DNA of 19,779 nucleotides from Bacillota bacterium (lineage in GTDB: Bacteria; Bacillota; Clostridia; Christensenellales; CAG-138), in assembly GCA_023399275.1 (NCBI GenBank), contig JAEWQH010000110.1, positions 1-19,779 of the forward strand, read 5' to 3'. Shown here one piece after another: positions 1 through 6,933 of this stretch; within the stretch, counting starts at the first letter, position 1; each line of letters starts with the position of its first letter. The notes under the pieces were generated by a model that was given only the letters and a program-made list of their open reading frames with translations, ran no database searches and had not been told where the DNA came from. Both the position numbers and the translations under genes were made by a program.

Positions 1-75
1 GCTGACGACTGGTCCGTTTCCAGAGCGTACATCAGTCCTCAATCTATGGAAACACTGCTTCAAAACGCTGCTTGA
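1..75 (+). CDS. Possible 3' end of an upstream gene (partial)
   Basis: Frame 1 is open from the left edge to a TGA at 73-75 and reads as 24 ordinary-looking residues (ADDWSVSRAYISPQSMETLL and four more). The composition and codon choice look like a real C-terminus rather than random sequence, but so short an open frame proves little. I do not recognise the family. A C-terminal tail of a transposase-like protein is one idea, not supported further. The stop lies 48 bases before the acetyltransferase start. Confidence 0.35.
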   Translation, partial: ADDWSVSRAYISPQSMETLLQNAA

Positions 76-123
76 TCAGCAACTCGGAGTCTCGAATTTG
101 CGAACTTTTGTTGACAGTACCAT

Positions 124-549
124 ATGAACATCCGCTATGTCAACGCCCCTCCATCCGCCGAGGACTATATCGACCTTCGCCTGCGCGCGGGCATGGGCGG
201 CAAGGATCTAGAGCGGAGCCGAACTGCCTTGCGCCGCTCCCTATTTGTGGTATCGGTCTACGACGATACGCAGTTGATCGGCTTTGGCAGGGTTGCCGGA
301 GACGGCGGCATCACCTACGTCGTGAGCGATATCATGGTAGACGAGGCATATCGGCGCCGGGGGATTGCAGATCGGATCATGCGGGCGATCGATACGTATT
401 TCGATCAAAACGCGCACGAAGACAGCTACATCTGCCTGATCGCGAACCGCCCCGCCGATGCGCTCTATCGCAAACACCGGTTTGAATACCTGCCGGAGGA
501 CAAGTGCGGCATGCTGCGAAACCAGCGGCACAAGGACGATATGGGTTAG
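124..549 (+). CDS. GNAT-family N-acetyltransferase
   Basis: This 141-residue protein has the size and layout of a single-domain GNAT acetyltransferase, which moves an acetyl group from acetyl-CoA to an amine. The acetyl-CoA pyrophosphate-binding loop is visible as RRRGIA (residues 77-82), preceded by the beta-strand YVVSDIMVDEAYR and followed by helix DRIMRAID. The C-terminal ALYRKHRFEYL matches the usual 'LYxkxGF' end of motif B. The start is the first possible one, because an in-frame TGA lies at 112-114. No clear Shine-Dalgarno sequence precedes it, which is unusual for this genome. The acceptor substrate is unknown. It is transcribed toward the cyclic-di-GMP genes and shares the hairpin at 606-621 with the converging GGDEF gene. 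Confidence 0.85.
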   Translation: MNIRYVNAPPSAEDYIDLRLRAGMGGKDLERSRTALRRSLFVVSVYDDTQLIGFGRVAGDGGITYVVSDIMVDEAYRRRGIADRIMRAIDTYFDQNAHEDSYICLIANRPADALYRKHRFEYLPEDKCGMLRNQRHKDDMG

Positions 550-596
550 CATACGCCTGGCAGGCTTACGCCGCCACAGAAGGAAGCGCAGACCGC

Positions 597-623
597 AAAT
601 AAAAAAAGAGCCGAAGCTCTTCT
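597..623 (-). terminator. Intrinsic terminator of the GGDEF gene (possibly bidirectional)
   Basis: On the minus strand the stem AAGAGC-TTCG-GCTCTT (606-621) is followed at once by a run of T residues (about 597-605). It starts directly after the GGDEF stop codon. A UUCG tetraloop plus U-tract is a canonical Rho-independent terminator. Read forward, the same stem is followed by CTTCACTTTT, so it may also weakly end the GNAT transcript. Confidence 0.88.
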
Positions 624-1766
624 TCACTTTTCGCAGGCGTCCGCCTGTCCCTGCTTTTGCGCATGCAGCGCCTCCGAGTAGCCGATCCTGCCTTTTCCGC
701 CCCGCTTGGAGCGATACATCATCTCATCCGCTTCGGAGAGCATCTGTGCATAGGTACTCTCCGGCCCCATCTGCACAACGCCAAAGCTGCATGAGACCGT
801 GACCCCACCGTCCAGCTCCGCGCAGGAGATCGCAAACTTGACGCGATCCAGCAGCAAAACCGCGTTTTGCAGCGTTACGTTCGGCAGCAGCAGCACAAAT
901 TCATCTCCGCCCCAGCGCGCGATCGTATCCGAATTGCGCAGCTGCGCGCGCATAATCCCGGCCACGCTCTTGAGGGCCGCGTCGCCCATCGTATGTCCGT
1001 AGCGGTCGTTGATCTGCTTGAGATCATCCACGTCGACAAACACCATACACAGCGGCAGCCCCTGCCTGCGGCAGAAGTTCATCCAGCGGTACGCCTCTTC
1101 CTCCAGCCGCGCGCGCGTCACCGCACTGGTCAGAAAGTCCTTCGAACTTGCCTGCTCCAGGCGCGCCTTTGCCCGAAACTCACGAAATGCGTACCGGTCG
1201 TTTCCAAGCGCTTTGACCGCGCAGATCACAATGGTAAGGGTCGCGTAGATGCAAGCCGCGATGAACTGCATGGACGACATCGTCCGGATATAGTAGTGCG
1301 CGAAACCGAAGTATGCCGCGGAGCCAAGCAGCCAAAGCACGAGCATGTTCACGCTTCGGTTCGGCACGATGAAGATCACCAGGATCATCAAGATCACCCC
1401 GAGGGAGTGCACCATAAAATCGGGCGCCTCATACAGCCGGAGAATCAGCAGGTAGAGCACCACAGCCGTCGCCTCCAGCACGGTGACCAGCGCCGTAAAC
1501 GCCGCAAACGTGCGCATGCGCTGCAGCCTTCGCGTCAGCAGAACCAGCAGAATCGAGAAGCAGTAGCGCGTGAGCGCAACGACCATGCGCTCCGCCCGTC
1601 CGCTTATAAAAAACAGATCGCCGACAAGAAACAAAAAATTGCAGACGCTGGCGATCCCGGCAAAGACGTGAATGCTCTTCTGCGCCGCGTCCAGCTTGGT
1701 CGCCTCAAATGATATTCGCTCCTGCTTCTTCAGCACAGCAGCCGTATTTGCTCCGTTTGCAGACAA
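624..1766 (-). CDS. Membrane-anchored diguanylate cyclase (GGDEF domain)
   Basis: This 380-residue protein makes cyclic-di-GMP from two GTP. Residues about 30-185 form several hydrophobic membrane spans, a likely membrane sensor or anchor of unknown ligand. The C-terminal GGDEF domain begins near SSKDFLTSAVTRAR (about 208). It keeps the metal-binding region VDVDDLKQIND (244-254), an intact GGDEF signature (286-290) and the product-inhibition I-site RxxD (R277-D280) five residues before it. It should therefore be active and feedback-inhibited. The start is a TTG: GGTGATC, matching the extended Shine-Dalgarno complement, lies just upstream, and no ATG occurs nearby. The gene has its own promoter (1850-1877) and terminator. 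A DUF5317 gene and an HD-GYP phosphodiesterase lie immediately upstream, giving synthesis and breakdown of the same messenger side by side. Confidence 0.92.
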   Translation of the reverse strand: MSANGANTAAVLKKQERISFEATKLDAAQKSIHVFAGIASVCNFLFLVGDLFFISGRAERMVVALTRYCFSILLVLLTRRLQRMRTFAAFTALVTVLEATAVVLYLLILRLYEAPDFMVHSLGVILMILVIFIVPNRSVNMLVLWLLGSAAYFGFAHYYIRTMSSMQFIAACIYATLTIVICAVKALGNDRYAFREFRAKARLEQASSKDFLTSAVTRARLEEEAYRWMNFCRRQGLPLCMVFVDVDDLKQINDRYGHTMGDAALKSVAGIMRAQLRNSDTIARWGGDEFVLLLPNVTLQNAVLLLDRVKFAISCAELDGGVTVSCSFGVVQMGPESTYAQMLSEADEMMYRSKRGGKGRIGYSEALHAQKQGQADACEK

Positions 1767-1849
1767 TATCGATCACCCGTCGTTGCTTCTGTATCGGCGC
1801 GCGCCCGTCCATCCCCTGCGCCGCAGGTTCGGTCGGACACGCATTCTTC

Positions 1850-1877
1850 ATTTTACACAATTTATACGCAATTTCAA
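1850..1877 (-). promoter_or_regulatory. Sigma-A-type promoter for the GGDEF gene
   Basis: On the minus strand TTGAAA (1872-1877) is followed after 16 bases by TAAAAT (1850-1855), within an AT-rich stretch between the DUF5317 stop and the GGDEF start. A leader of about 75 bases follows. It contains a small CCTGC/GCAGG dyad with no recognised riboswitch core. Confidence 0.6.
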
Positions 1878-1891
1878 GCGCAACGGTTCAT

Positions 1892-2455
1892 TTATTCCCC
1901 GGCAGCGCTTTTTTTCGCGCCGCTTTGCCCCTTGCGCGTCATCTGCCAGCACAGCACCGCAACGCCGAGACAGAGCACAATATCCCCGGCGCTGGCATAT
2001 CCGAGCGGCATATCTGCCGGGCCGACGCGGAGCACATCCCCCAGCGGCGCCAGCCGCGTGGACGCATCCGCGAGCGTATACGCGTAGATGCGCTCTTCGG
2101 CCAGCAGCGTCAGCCGCTCACCCGCGCCGCCGAGCAGCGCGGCGGAAACCGGCATGCGCCCACCGTTGAGCAAGATGACCAAAAAATTGAGAAACGATCC
2201 GGCAAACGCCGCCAGCGGCCAGATACGCCGTTTGTGATTGAGCAGGATAAACCAAAAGAGCAGCCCATATTGCAGCAGGCAGACGATCGTGGCTCCGACC
2301 TGCGGCGTGAGCAGCAGCGCGGCGCCCCCCTTGATCAGATACGCCGCTACGGGCAGCAACGCCCCCCGCAGCTCGTAGTGCGCCAGCGCGCGCAGCGAGC
2401 CGCCGCTCAGCAGCCCGATCAGAATCCCCAGCGCCGCAAAGATGAGCAGTATCAT
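1892..2455 (-). CDS. DUF5317-type membrane protein
   Basis: A 187-residue hydrophobic protein that starts MILLIFAALGILIGLLSGGS and contains a NGGRMPVSAALL segment. These features recall the DUF5317 family of small membrane proteins in Firmicutes and related phyla; the assignment is from memory and not checked. About four membrane spans are apparent, followed by a soluble loop (about 105-150), another span and a charged tail. Its function is unknown. Its ATG overlaps the HD-GYP stop codon (ATGA), so the two are probably translationally coupled. That suggests it works with, or is co-regulated with, the cyclic-di-GMP phosphodiesterase. Confidence 0.72.
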   Translation of the reverse strand: MILLIFAALGILIGLLSGGSLRALAHYELRGALLPVAAYLIKGGAALLLTPQVGATIVCLLQYGLLFWFILLNHKRRIWPLAAFAGSFLNFLVILLNGGRMPVSAALLGGAGERLTLLAEERIYAYTLADASTRLAPLGDVLRVGPADMPLGYASAGDIVLCLGVAVLCWQMTRKGQSGAKKSAAGE

Positions 2456-3774
2456 ATCGCGTAGAGCAGCAGCTTCTCCGCCGCCTCCGGACAGAGACGC
2501 GGCTCGATACCGAGAAACACCCTGACCACCTTCGGATCCAACTGCGTTCCGGAGACCTCCGCGAGGATCTCCCGCGCGCGCTCCCGCGTCAGCCCTTGCC
2601 GATAGGGACGGTCACTGATGATCGCATCATATGTGTCCGCAACGGCGAGTATCGCGGCGGAAAGCGGCAGCTTGCCCGCGGCAGGTCCTTCCGGCGGATA
2701 TCCGGTGCCATCGTACCTGCGGTGATGATAGAGCACCGCGTCGTTCACCGCCTGCGGGAGATTGATGCTCTCGATGATCCGCCTGCCGACCACGGGGTGC
2801 TGCTGGATGATGCCATACTCCTCCGGCGTCAGCGGGCCGGGCTTACGCAGCACCGCGTCCTCTACGCCGATCTTTCCCGTGTCGTGCAGCAGGGCGGCCA
2901 TCGTGACCTGGTCGGTAAACGAGCGCGAGCAGTTCATCGCCCGGCAGATCTCGCGGCTGAGGTAGGCGACGCGCTGCGAATGGCCGCGTGTATACAGGTC
3001 TTTCGCCTCGATGGCCTCGACCAGAGACGCGATGGTGCGCATCAGGATCGTGTGACTGTCCAGATACACCTTAAACGAATAGCGCGCCAGCATGAGCGGG
3101 CCCATAAAGAGCAGCATCCAGAGGTACGCGTTTTCCTGCATCAGGATGTAGCCGATGGCCAGCCCGAGTGGAATCGTCGCGAGGATGTTGGGCAGTATTC
3201 CGCCGATGTTGTCGCGCAGAAGCACAAAGAACTTCCCCTGATCGCTGAGCTTGTAATACAGAATGAAGAAGACGAGGTTGCCAAAGATCGCGATAAAAGA
3301 GAACACGACCGCACCGGCCACCACATTCCAGGAGAACACCGGGCTGCCTGCCGCGGGCACGATCAGCCGATACAGCAAACCACCGAGCACGATCGAGATC
3401 AACACGTTGGATACGTTGAAGAGCTCCTTCAGCGGCGCGCGCAGCCAAGGCGAATAATACCTGCGTGTTGTGGCGTCCTGAATCAGGCTCAGCAGGGTGG
3501 AGAGCGCAAAGAGCACGACCGCCAGCGGGACTCCCTTGGTCACCACGCATGCAACGACGGGCACGAAGCTGATCTCCATCGTCTTGTCGTGCGTGATGTA
3601 GATGGGCAGCATGTGGCACAGCAGCAGCACAACGAGCAGCACAGCGCAATACAGGATGTTGTCCCACAGCGTCTGCGGATCGGTGAACAGACCGAGCGCC
3701 TGATACGCGCTCGCGGCAAACACGGCAAGGCCGGCCAGCCCAATCGTCCACATATACAGCTTTTGCTTCTTCAT
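2452..3774 (-). CDS. Membrane-anchored HD-GYP cyclic-di-GMP phosphodiesterase
   Basis: From the ATG at 3774 this is a 440-residue protein. The first half (about 6-235) is a multi-span membrane domain of the kind often fused to HD-GYP in Firmicutes. The second half is an HD-GYP domain with GHSQRVAYLS, LLHDTGKIG (catalytic HD at 297-298), a conserved QQHP and HHRRYDGTGYP (350-360). The usual E of HHExxDGxGYP is R here, but the HD, HH and GYP residues are intact. HD-GYP enzymes hydrolyse cyclic-di-GMP to pGpG or GMP. An in-frame ATG at 3816 would add 14 residues (MFGCVAWMRR...), but it has no Shine-Dalgarno sequence and lies inside the repeat at 3815-3830. The ATG at 3774 has GAAGG nine bases upstream and sits directly before the first membrane span, so I prefer it. 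Confidence 0.87.
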   Translation of the reverse strand: MKKQKLYMWTIGLAGLAVFAASAYQALGLFTDPQTLWDNILYCAVLLVVLLLCHMLPIYITHDKTMEISFVPVVACVVTKGVPLAVVLFALSTLLSLIQDATTRRYYSPWLRAPLKELFNVSNVLISIVLGGLLYRLIVPAAGSPVFSWNVVAGAVVFSFIAIFGNLVFFILYYKLSDQGKFFVLLRDNIGGILPNILATIPLGLAIGYILMQENAYLWMLLFMGPLMLARYSFKVYLDSHTILMRTIASLVEAIEAKDLYTRGHSQRVAYLSREICRAMNCSRSFTDQVTMAALLHDTGKIGVEDAVLRKPGPLTPEEYGIIQQHPVVGRRIIESINLPQAVNDAVLYHHRRYDGTGYPPEGPAAGKLPLSAAILAVADTYDAIISDRPYRQGLTRERAREILAEVSGTQLDPKVVRVFLGIEPRLCPEAAEKLLLYAI

Positions 3775-3867
3775 CCTCCACATCCTTCGGCGCATCCACG
3801 CGACGCATCCAAACATTAACAGGTCCGGCAGGATCTTTACTATGGTGTCACCAGTCGGTTTTCCGTC

Positions 3868-3945
3868 TTATCTGACAAAGAAAAACGCGCCGCTCGAGAG
3901 TACCAACGCAGCCAGGGACGCGAGCGCCATGAGGATCTTCTTCAT
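3868..3945 (-). CDS. Candidate 25-aa hydrophobic small protein or leader peptide
   Basis: The ORF starts MKKILMALASLAALV and ends SGAFFFVR before TAA. It has a basic N-terminus followed by a single hydrophobic stretch, as in a tiny membrane peptide or a bare signal sequence. Its ribosome binding site AAGGAGG (3956-3962) is ideal in sequence, 10 bases before the ATG, and is partly buried in the stem 3948-3958/3992-4002. It lies inside the inverted-repeat element and 93 bases before the HD-GYP start at 3774. It could be a regulatory upstream ORF, a small membrane protein, or fortuitous. The strong Shine-Dalgarno sequence is the main argument for translation. Confidence 0.5.
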   Translation of the reverse strand: MKKILMALASLAALVLSSGAFFFVR

Positions 3946-3947
3946 GT

Positions 3948-4002
3948 GGATATAGCCTCCTTATTTGGACTCTGTTCTCCGCTAATCGAACAGGCTATAT
4001 CC
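3948..4002 (-). promoter_or_regulatory. Hairpin overlapping the ribosome binding site of the 25-aa ORF
   Basis: On the minus strand GGATATAGCCT (4002-3992) can pair perfectly with AGGCTATATCC (3958-3948), which includes the last three bases of the AAGGAGG ribosome binding site and ends just before the start codon. A second hairpin, CTGTTC/GAACAG (3972-3977 with 3988-3993), shares two bases with the first stem, so the two could compete or stack. This is the layout of a translation-controlling switch. No known riboswitch core was recognised. Confidence 0.5.
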
Positions 4003-4042
4003 GCTACGCTATTGCCGGACCTGTTAATTTTTCAAATAACAC

Positions 4043-4077
4043 AAAAGCGCGGCCGCAGGCTGCTGCGGCAGGGCGCT
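4043..4077 (-). terminator. Intrinsic terminator after the 212-aa unknown gene
   Basis: On the minus strand the inner stem GCCGCAG-CAGC-CTGCGGC and outer arms AGCGC/GCGCT form a long GC-rich hairpin overlapping the stop codon of the 212-aa gene. It is followed by TTTTGTGTTATTT. It should separate that gene from the element and HD-GYP gene downstream. Confidence 0.8.
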
Positions 4078-4714
4078 ATCCCTCGCGCGTGTAGAGCTCG
4101 AGCTTTCGGTTGATCGCATCGAGCACGCTCTGCACCACCGCGGCGTCCTGATCCGGCTCGGCATAGACGCAGCCGATCAGCGGCGTATTCTCCGGCAGGC
4201 AGTACACCTGGGAGACGATGATCTTGCGCGCATTGGACTGAATCGCCTCCACGCTGGCCAGCTCAAAGCACGACGTGCCGTTTGTGCAGCCCTTTACCGC
4301 ATCCAGCGTCGCCTGCGCGATGCAGCGCATGCGCGAAAACGGGATCGCACTGCCGACTGCGGTGCCGGTAAAGCGCGCGTCTGCTCGCGCAAGAACGACG
4401 CTCACCTCGATCTCCTTGCCGAAGGAGCGCATGCTGATGCCGGAATAGGCCAGCCGGTATCCTCCGGCGTCCAGCAGGCCGGAATCCACCTGCGCCACAC
4501 TGATGATATGATAATCCACGTCGATTCCGTAGCGCGCGGAAAGGGCAGACTGCACATCCCGCACGATGGATTTCACATTGCGGCGGTTGCTCGCCAGCAC
4601 GTGGATCTCGACCGGCTCGAACAGCTCGGAAAAGACCACACGGGCGGCATAGACGCCGTTGAGCTTTGAGAGCAAGGCCTGCCAGTCGTTCGCGGTGCCG
4701 TGTTGTCCGTCCAT
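4076..4714 (-). CDS. Conserved-looking protein of unknown function (212 aa)
   Basis: A soluble, probably cytoplasmic protein with no signal peptide or membrane span. The N-terminal third (about 5-75) has a helix followed by alternating strands: ARVVFSELFEPVEIHVLA, then RNVKSIVRDVQSALSARYGI and VDYHIISVAQ. The middle (about 90-150) has a strand-rich pattern, EVSVVLARADARFTGTAVGS, then an amphipathic helix RCIAQATLDAVKGC. This vaguely resembles the alpha/beta regulatory domain at the end of 2-isopropylmalate synthase, but I cannot prove homology. It has a consensus promoter (4786-4814), AGGAG six bases before the ATG, and a strong terminator, so it is probably a single-gene transcription unit. 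No function is assigned. Confidence 0.75.
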   Translation of the reverse strand: MDGQHGTANDWQALLSKLNGVYAARVVFSELFEPVEIHVLASNRRNVKSIVRDVQSALSARYGIDVDYHIISVAQVDSGLLDAGGYRLAYSGISMRSFGKEIEVSVVLARADARFTGTAVGSAIPFSRMRCIAQATLDAVKGCTNGTSCFELASVEAIQSNARKIIVSQVYCLPENTPLIGCVYAEPDQDAAVVQSVLDAINRKLELYTREG

Positions 4715-4785
4715 CCTCTTCTCCTGTCCCGTGGTATGCGCCGCCCTCGGCCGATATCAATTGCAAGTTTATACCATCTTTATTC

Positions 4786-4814
4786 ATTATAGCCGCTGTG
4801 ATATGCATGCGCAA
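4786..4814 (-). promoter_or_regulatory. Sigma-A promoter for the 212-aa unknown gene
   Basis: On the minus strand TTGCGC (4809-4814) is followed after exactly 17 bases by a perfect TATAAT (4786-4791). The start codon lies about 70 bases downstream. The leader shows no obvious structure. Confidence 0.8.
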
Positions 4815-4889
4815 GGAAAAGAACGCGGCCGGGAACCGGCATGTAACGGGCGGCCTCCTGCCCCGCGGATGAAGCGCCCCGAAAGCGCG

Positions 4890-4925
4890 GCGCAATACCG
4901 CCGGAAAACTCCGGCGGTATTGCGC
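4890..4925 (-). terminator. 16-bp perfect hairpin at the end of the ABC transporter operon
   Basis: GCGCAATACCGCCGGA (4890-4905) pairs perfectly with 4910-4925 around a 4-base loop. It lies 41 bases after the last permease stop codon. On the minus strand the stem is followed only by CGCGCTTTC, so the U-tract is weak. It is probably a terminator or a 3'-end stabilising hairpin for the long catabolic transcript. Confidence 0.75.
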
Positions 4926-4966
4926 AGAAGGGAAATCGGGTGTGGTTTTCGATCGAGAAACCGGTT

Positions 4967-5941
4967 TTATACGTCTTCGCGCTTGCGCTTTCTACCGAAG
5001 CAATCCAGCCAGATGATCGCGACGATGACTACGCCCTGGCAAACCTGCTGCAGATAGGGTGCTATGCCGAGCATGTTCATGCAGTTGGTCAGAAGCTGCA
5101 GCACCATCAGGCCGATGAAGCTCTGCAGTATGCCGCCGACGCCGCCGGCAAAGCTCGTTCCACCGACCACGACGCCGCAGTTGACCATCAGCGCGGTGTC
5201 GTCGCCGTAGATGCTAGAGCCGGTATTGAGCTTGCTGCTGAGCAGCACACCGGCAACTGCCGCCAGCGCGCCGCTGAGCACGAACGCCGTCCACTTGATC
5301 GCCACGACGTTGATGCCGGAGTACTTGGCCACGTCGTAGTCGCCGCCGAGCGCATAGAGATTTCTGCCGTAGCTCGTGTAACGCAAAAGTGCGAACACCA
5401 GCAGTCCGATCACGAGCATATAGAGCGCAAGATTCGGGATCACACCGCCGATCTTGCCATTTGCGATCTTCATAAACTCCATATTCGTGCAAGAGACCGG
5501 GTGCGCGTCGGTCAGCTGCTGGTTGATGCCCTTGAGGAGCATGCCGGTGCCAAGCGTGATGATGAACGGCTCGGTCTTTTGCTGCACGACGAGAAATCCG
5601 TTGACGAAGCCGACCAACGCGCCGCTGAGCACCGCCAGAAGAATGGCGAGCCACATGTTCATTCCGCTGTTGATGAGCTGAATGGATACGATGCCGCTCA
5701 GGCACATCACCCCGCCGACCGAGAGGTCGCACCCCGCCGCGATAACCGTCAGCGTTACGCCGAAGGCGATGATCTCGTTGACCGCCGCGTCCTTGAGCAC
5801 GTTGAGCAGGTTGTAGCTCGTGTAAAAGTTGGTCTTGAAAAACAGCATGAGGATAAGCATCGCAAGAATTGCGATGACCGCCTTCTGCTTAGTCAGGGCA
5901 CGCAGTGAGCGCTTCCCAAATGCCGCGAAAGTTGTCTGCAT
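4967..5941 (-). CDS. Sugar-type ABC transporter permease (RbsC/BPD_transp_2 family), second copy
   Basis: A 324-residue inner-membrane protein with about 8-10 hydrophobic spans. It carries the family's hallmark segments: NVLKDAAVNEIIAFGVTLTV, AAGCDLSVGGVMCLSG (the 'GIDLSVG' motif), a cytoplasmic LGGDYDVAKYSGINV loop (equivalent to 'GGNxxAArlsGI', which contacts the ATPase), and near the end VGGTSFAGGVGG. It forms the membrane channel of a carbohydrate importer. The start has GGAGGG at good spacing, 12 bases after the stop of the first permease. Two different permease genes imply a heterodimeric channel, as in some sugar/cyclitol importers. It is the last gene of the operon. Confidence 0.93.
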   Translation of the reverse strand: MQTTFAAFGKRSLRALTKQKAVIAILAMLILMLFFKTNFYTSYNLLNVLKDAAVNEIIAFGVTLTVIAAGCDLSVGGVMCLSGIVSIQLINSGMNMWLAILLAVLSGALVGFVNGFLVVQQKTEPFIITLGTGMLLKGINQQLTDAHPVSCTNMEFMKIANGKIGGVIPNLALYMLVIGLLVFALLRYTSYGRNLYALGGDYDVAKYSGINVVAIKWTAFVLSGALAAVAGVLLSSKLNTGSSIYGDDTALMVNCGVVVGGTSFAGGVGGILQSFIGLMVLQLLTNCMNMLGIAPYLQQVCQGVVIVAIIWLDCFGRKRKREDV

Positions 5942-5953
5942 ATCGTTGCCCTC

Positions 5954-6919
5954 CTACTGCTGCTCTTTCCGGTTGTCGAGCCAGATGGCGACCACCAGAA
6001 TAGCGCCCTTGAGCACGACCTGCATATAGGACGAAACGCCGAGCAGGTTCATGCAGTTTGACATCAGCGTAATGAGCAGAACGCCGAGCACCGTGCGCAG
6101 CACGCTGCCCTTTCCGCCCTTGAGCGTCGTTCCGCCGACGACCACGGAGAGTATCGCGTTTGTCTCATAGTTTTTGCCGATGATCGGCGCCGCGGTCGTG
6201 ATGCGCGAAAACAGTACTACCGCGCCGATGGCGGACATCAGCCCGCAGATCGTATAGATCAGGATCACGCTGCGCTTGATCGGCAATCCGGAGAGCTCCG
6301 CGGCCACCTTGTTGCCGCCGGTGTAGCTGATGGCGCGGCCGCTGTACGTCTTGTTGTGAAAGACCCACAGCGCCCCTAGCGAGACAAGAAAGATGAGAAA
6401 CGATACCGAAAGGATGCCGACCGTTCCCGATCCGATGGCCTTGAATATGGTCTGCGGCGTGGTCAGCCAGCTCATGTGCTGCGTCGCCCCGTCGGTGTAA
6501 ATCAGCGCCACCGCGCTGTAGACCGCGCTCATGCCGTAGGTGATAAACAGCGCCTCCGCCTGCGTGAGCGCGCCCGCGCTGATGAGCACCATGCTGTTGA
6601 GAAAGCCCAGGAACGCGCCGAGCGCGATGCCGATGATCAGCGCGCTCACCTGCCCGAGCGGGTCGATGAGCGAAACCGTCACCACCGCGACCAGCGAGAT
6701 GATGCCCGCAACCGAAAGGTCGATAAACCCGCCGATGATCACGAATGTCATGCCCAGCGAGACGAAGCTGAGCGGGCCAAACTGGCGCATGATGTTGGTC
6801 AGGTTGTCGCCCGAGAGAAACTTCGGCTCCACGAGGATGGTGATGATCACCAATATCACGATGGCGACGAGGACCAGATAGTTGAGCAAAAACTGCTTGA
6901 GGTTGAATCGCTTTGTCAT
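5954..6919 (-). CDS. Sugar-type ABC transporter permease (RbsC/BPD_transp_2 family), first copy
   Basis: A 321-residue membrane protein. Family motifs are FVIIGGFIDLSVAGIISL, the cytoplasmic loop YTGGNKVAAELSGLPI (ATPase contact) and SVVVGGTTLKGGKGSV. The ATG at 6937 overlaps the ATPase stop (ATGA), but the ATG at 6919 has GGGAGG seven bases upstream and begins a more typical MTKRFNLKQFLLNY. I therefore take 6919 as the start. It partners with the second permease and the upstream two-domain ATPase. Confidence 0.93.
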   Translation of the reverse strand: MTKRFNLKQFLLNYLVLVAIVILVIITILVEPKFLSGDNLTNIMRQFGPLSFVSLGMTFVIIGGFIDLSVAGIISLVAVVTVSLIDPLGQVSALIIGIALGAFLGFLNSMVLISAGALTQAEALFITYGMSAVYSAVALIYTDGATQHMSWLTTPQTIFKAIGSGTVGILSVSFLIFLVSLGALWVFHNKTYSGRAISYTGGNKVAAELSGLPIKRSVILIYTICGLMSAIGAVVLFSRITTAAPIIGKNYETNAILSVVVGGTTLKGGKGSVLRTVLGVLLITLMSNCMNLLGVSSYMQVVLKGAILVVAIWLDNRKEQQ

Positions 6920-6933
6920 ATCGCTTCCTCCCG

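Larger units (their letters stand above)
3815..4028. repeat. 214-bp element bounded by perfect 16-bp inverted repeats
   Basis: ATTAACAGGTCCGGCA (3815-3830) is the exact reverse complement of 4013-4028. The ends carry a palindromic TTAA, the kind of target a small transposable element can leave. The interior has an 11-bp inverted repeat, a 6-bp hairpin, a dyad TGGTGTCACCA (3843-3853) and one 25-codon ORF on the minus strand. It could be a MITE-like insertion or a long structured leader RNA of the HD-GYP gene. I see no transposase and no second copy in this window. Confidence 0.7.

Noticed and set aside
3815..4028. Known cyclic-di-GMP riboswitch (class I or II) before the HD-GYP gene
   Set aside because: The conserved class I segments around CACAGGGCAAACC and the GNRA tetraloop/receptor are absent, and nothing resembling the class II core is seen.
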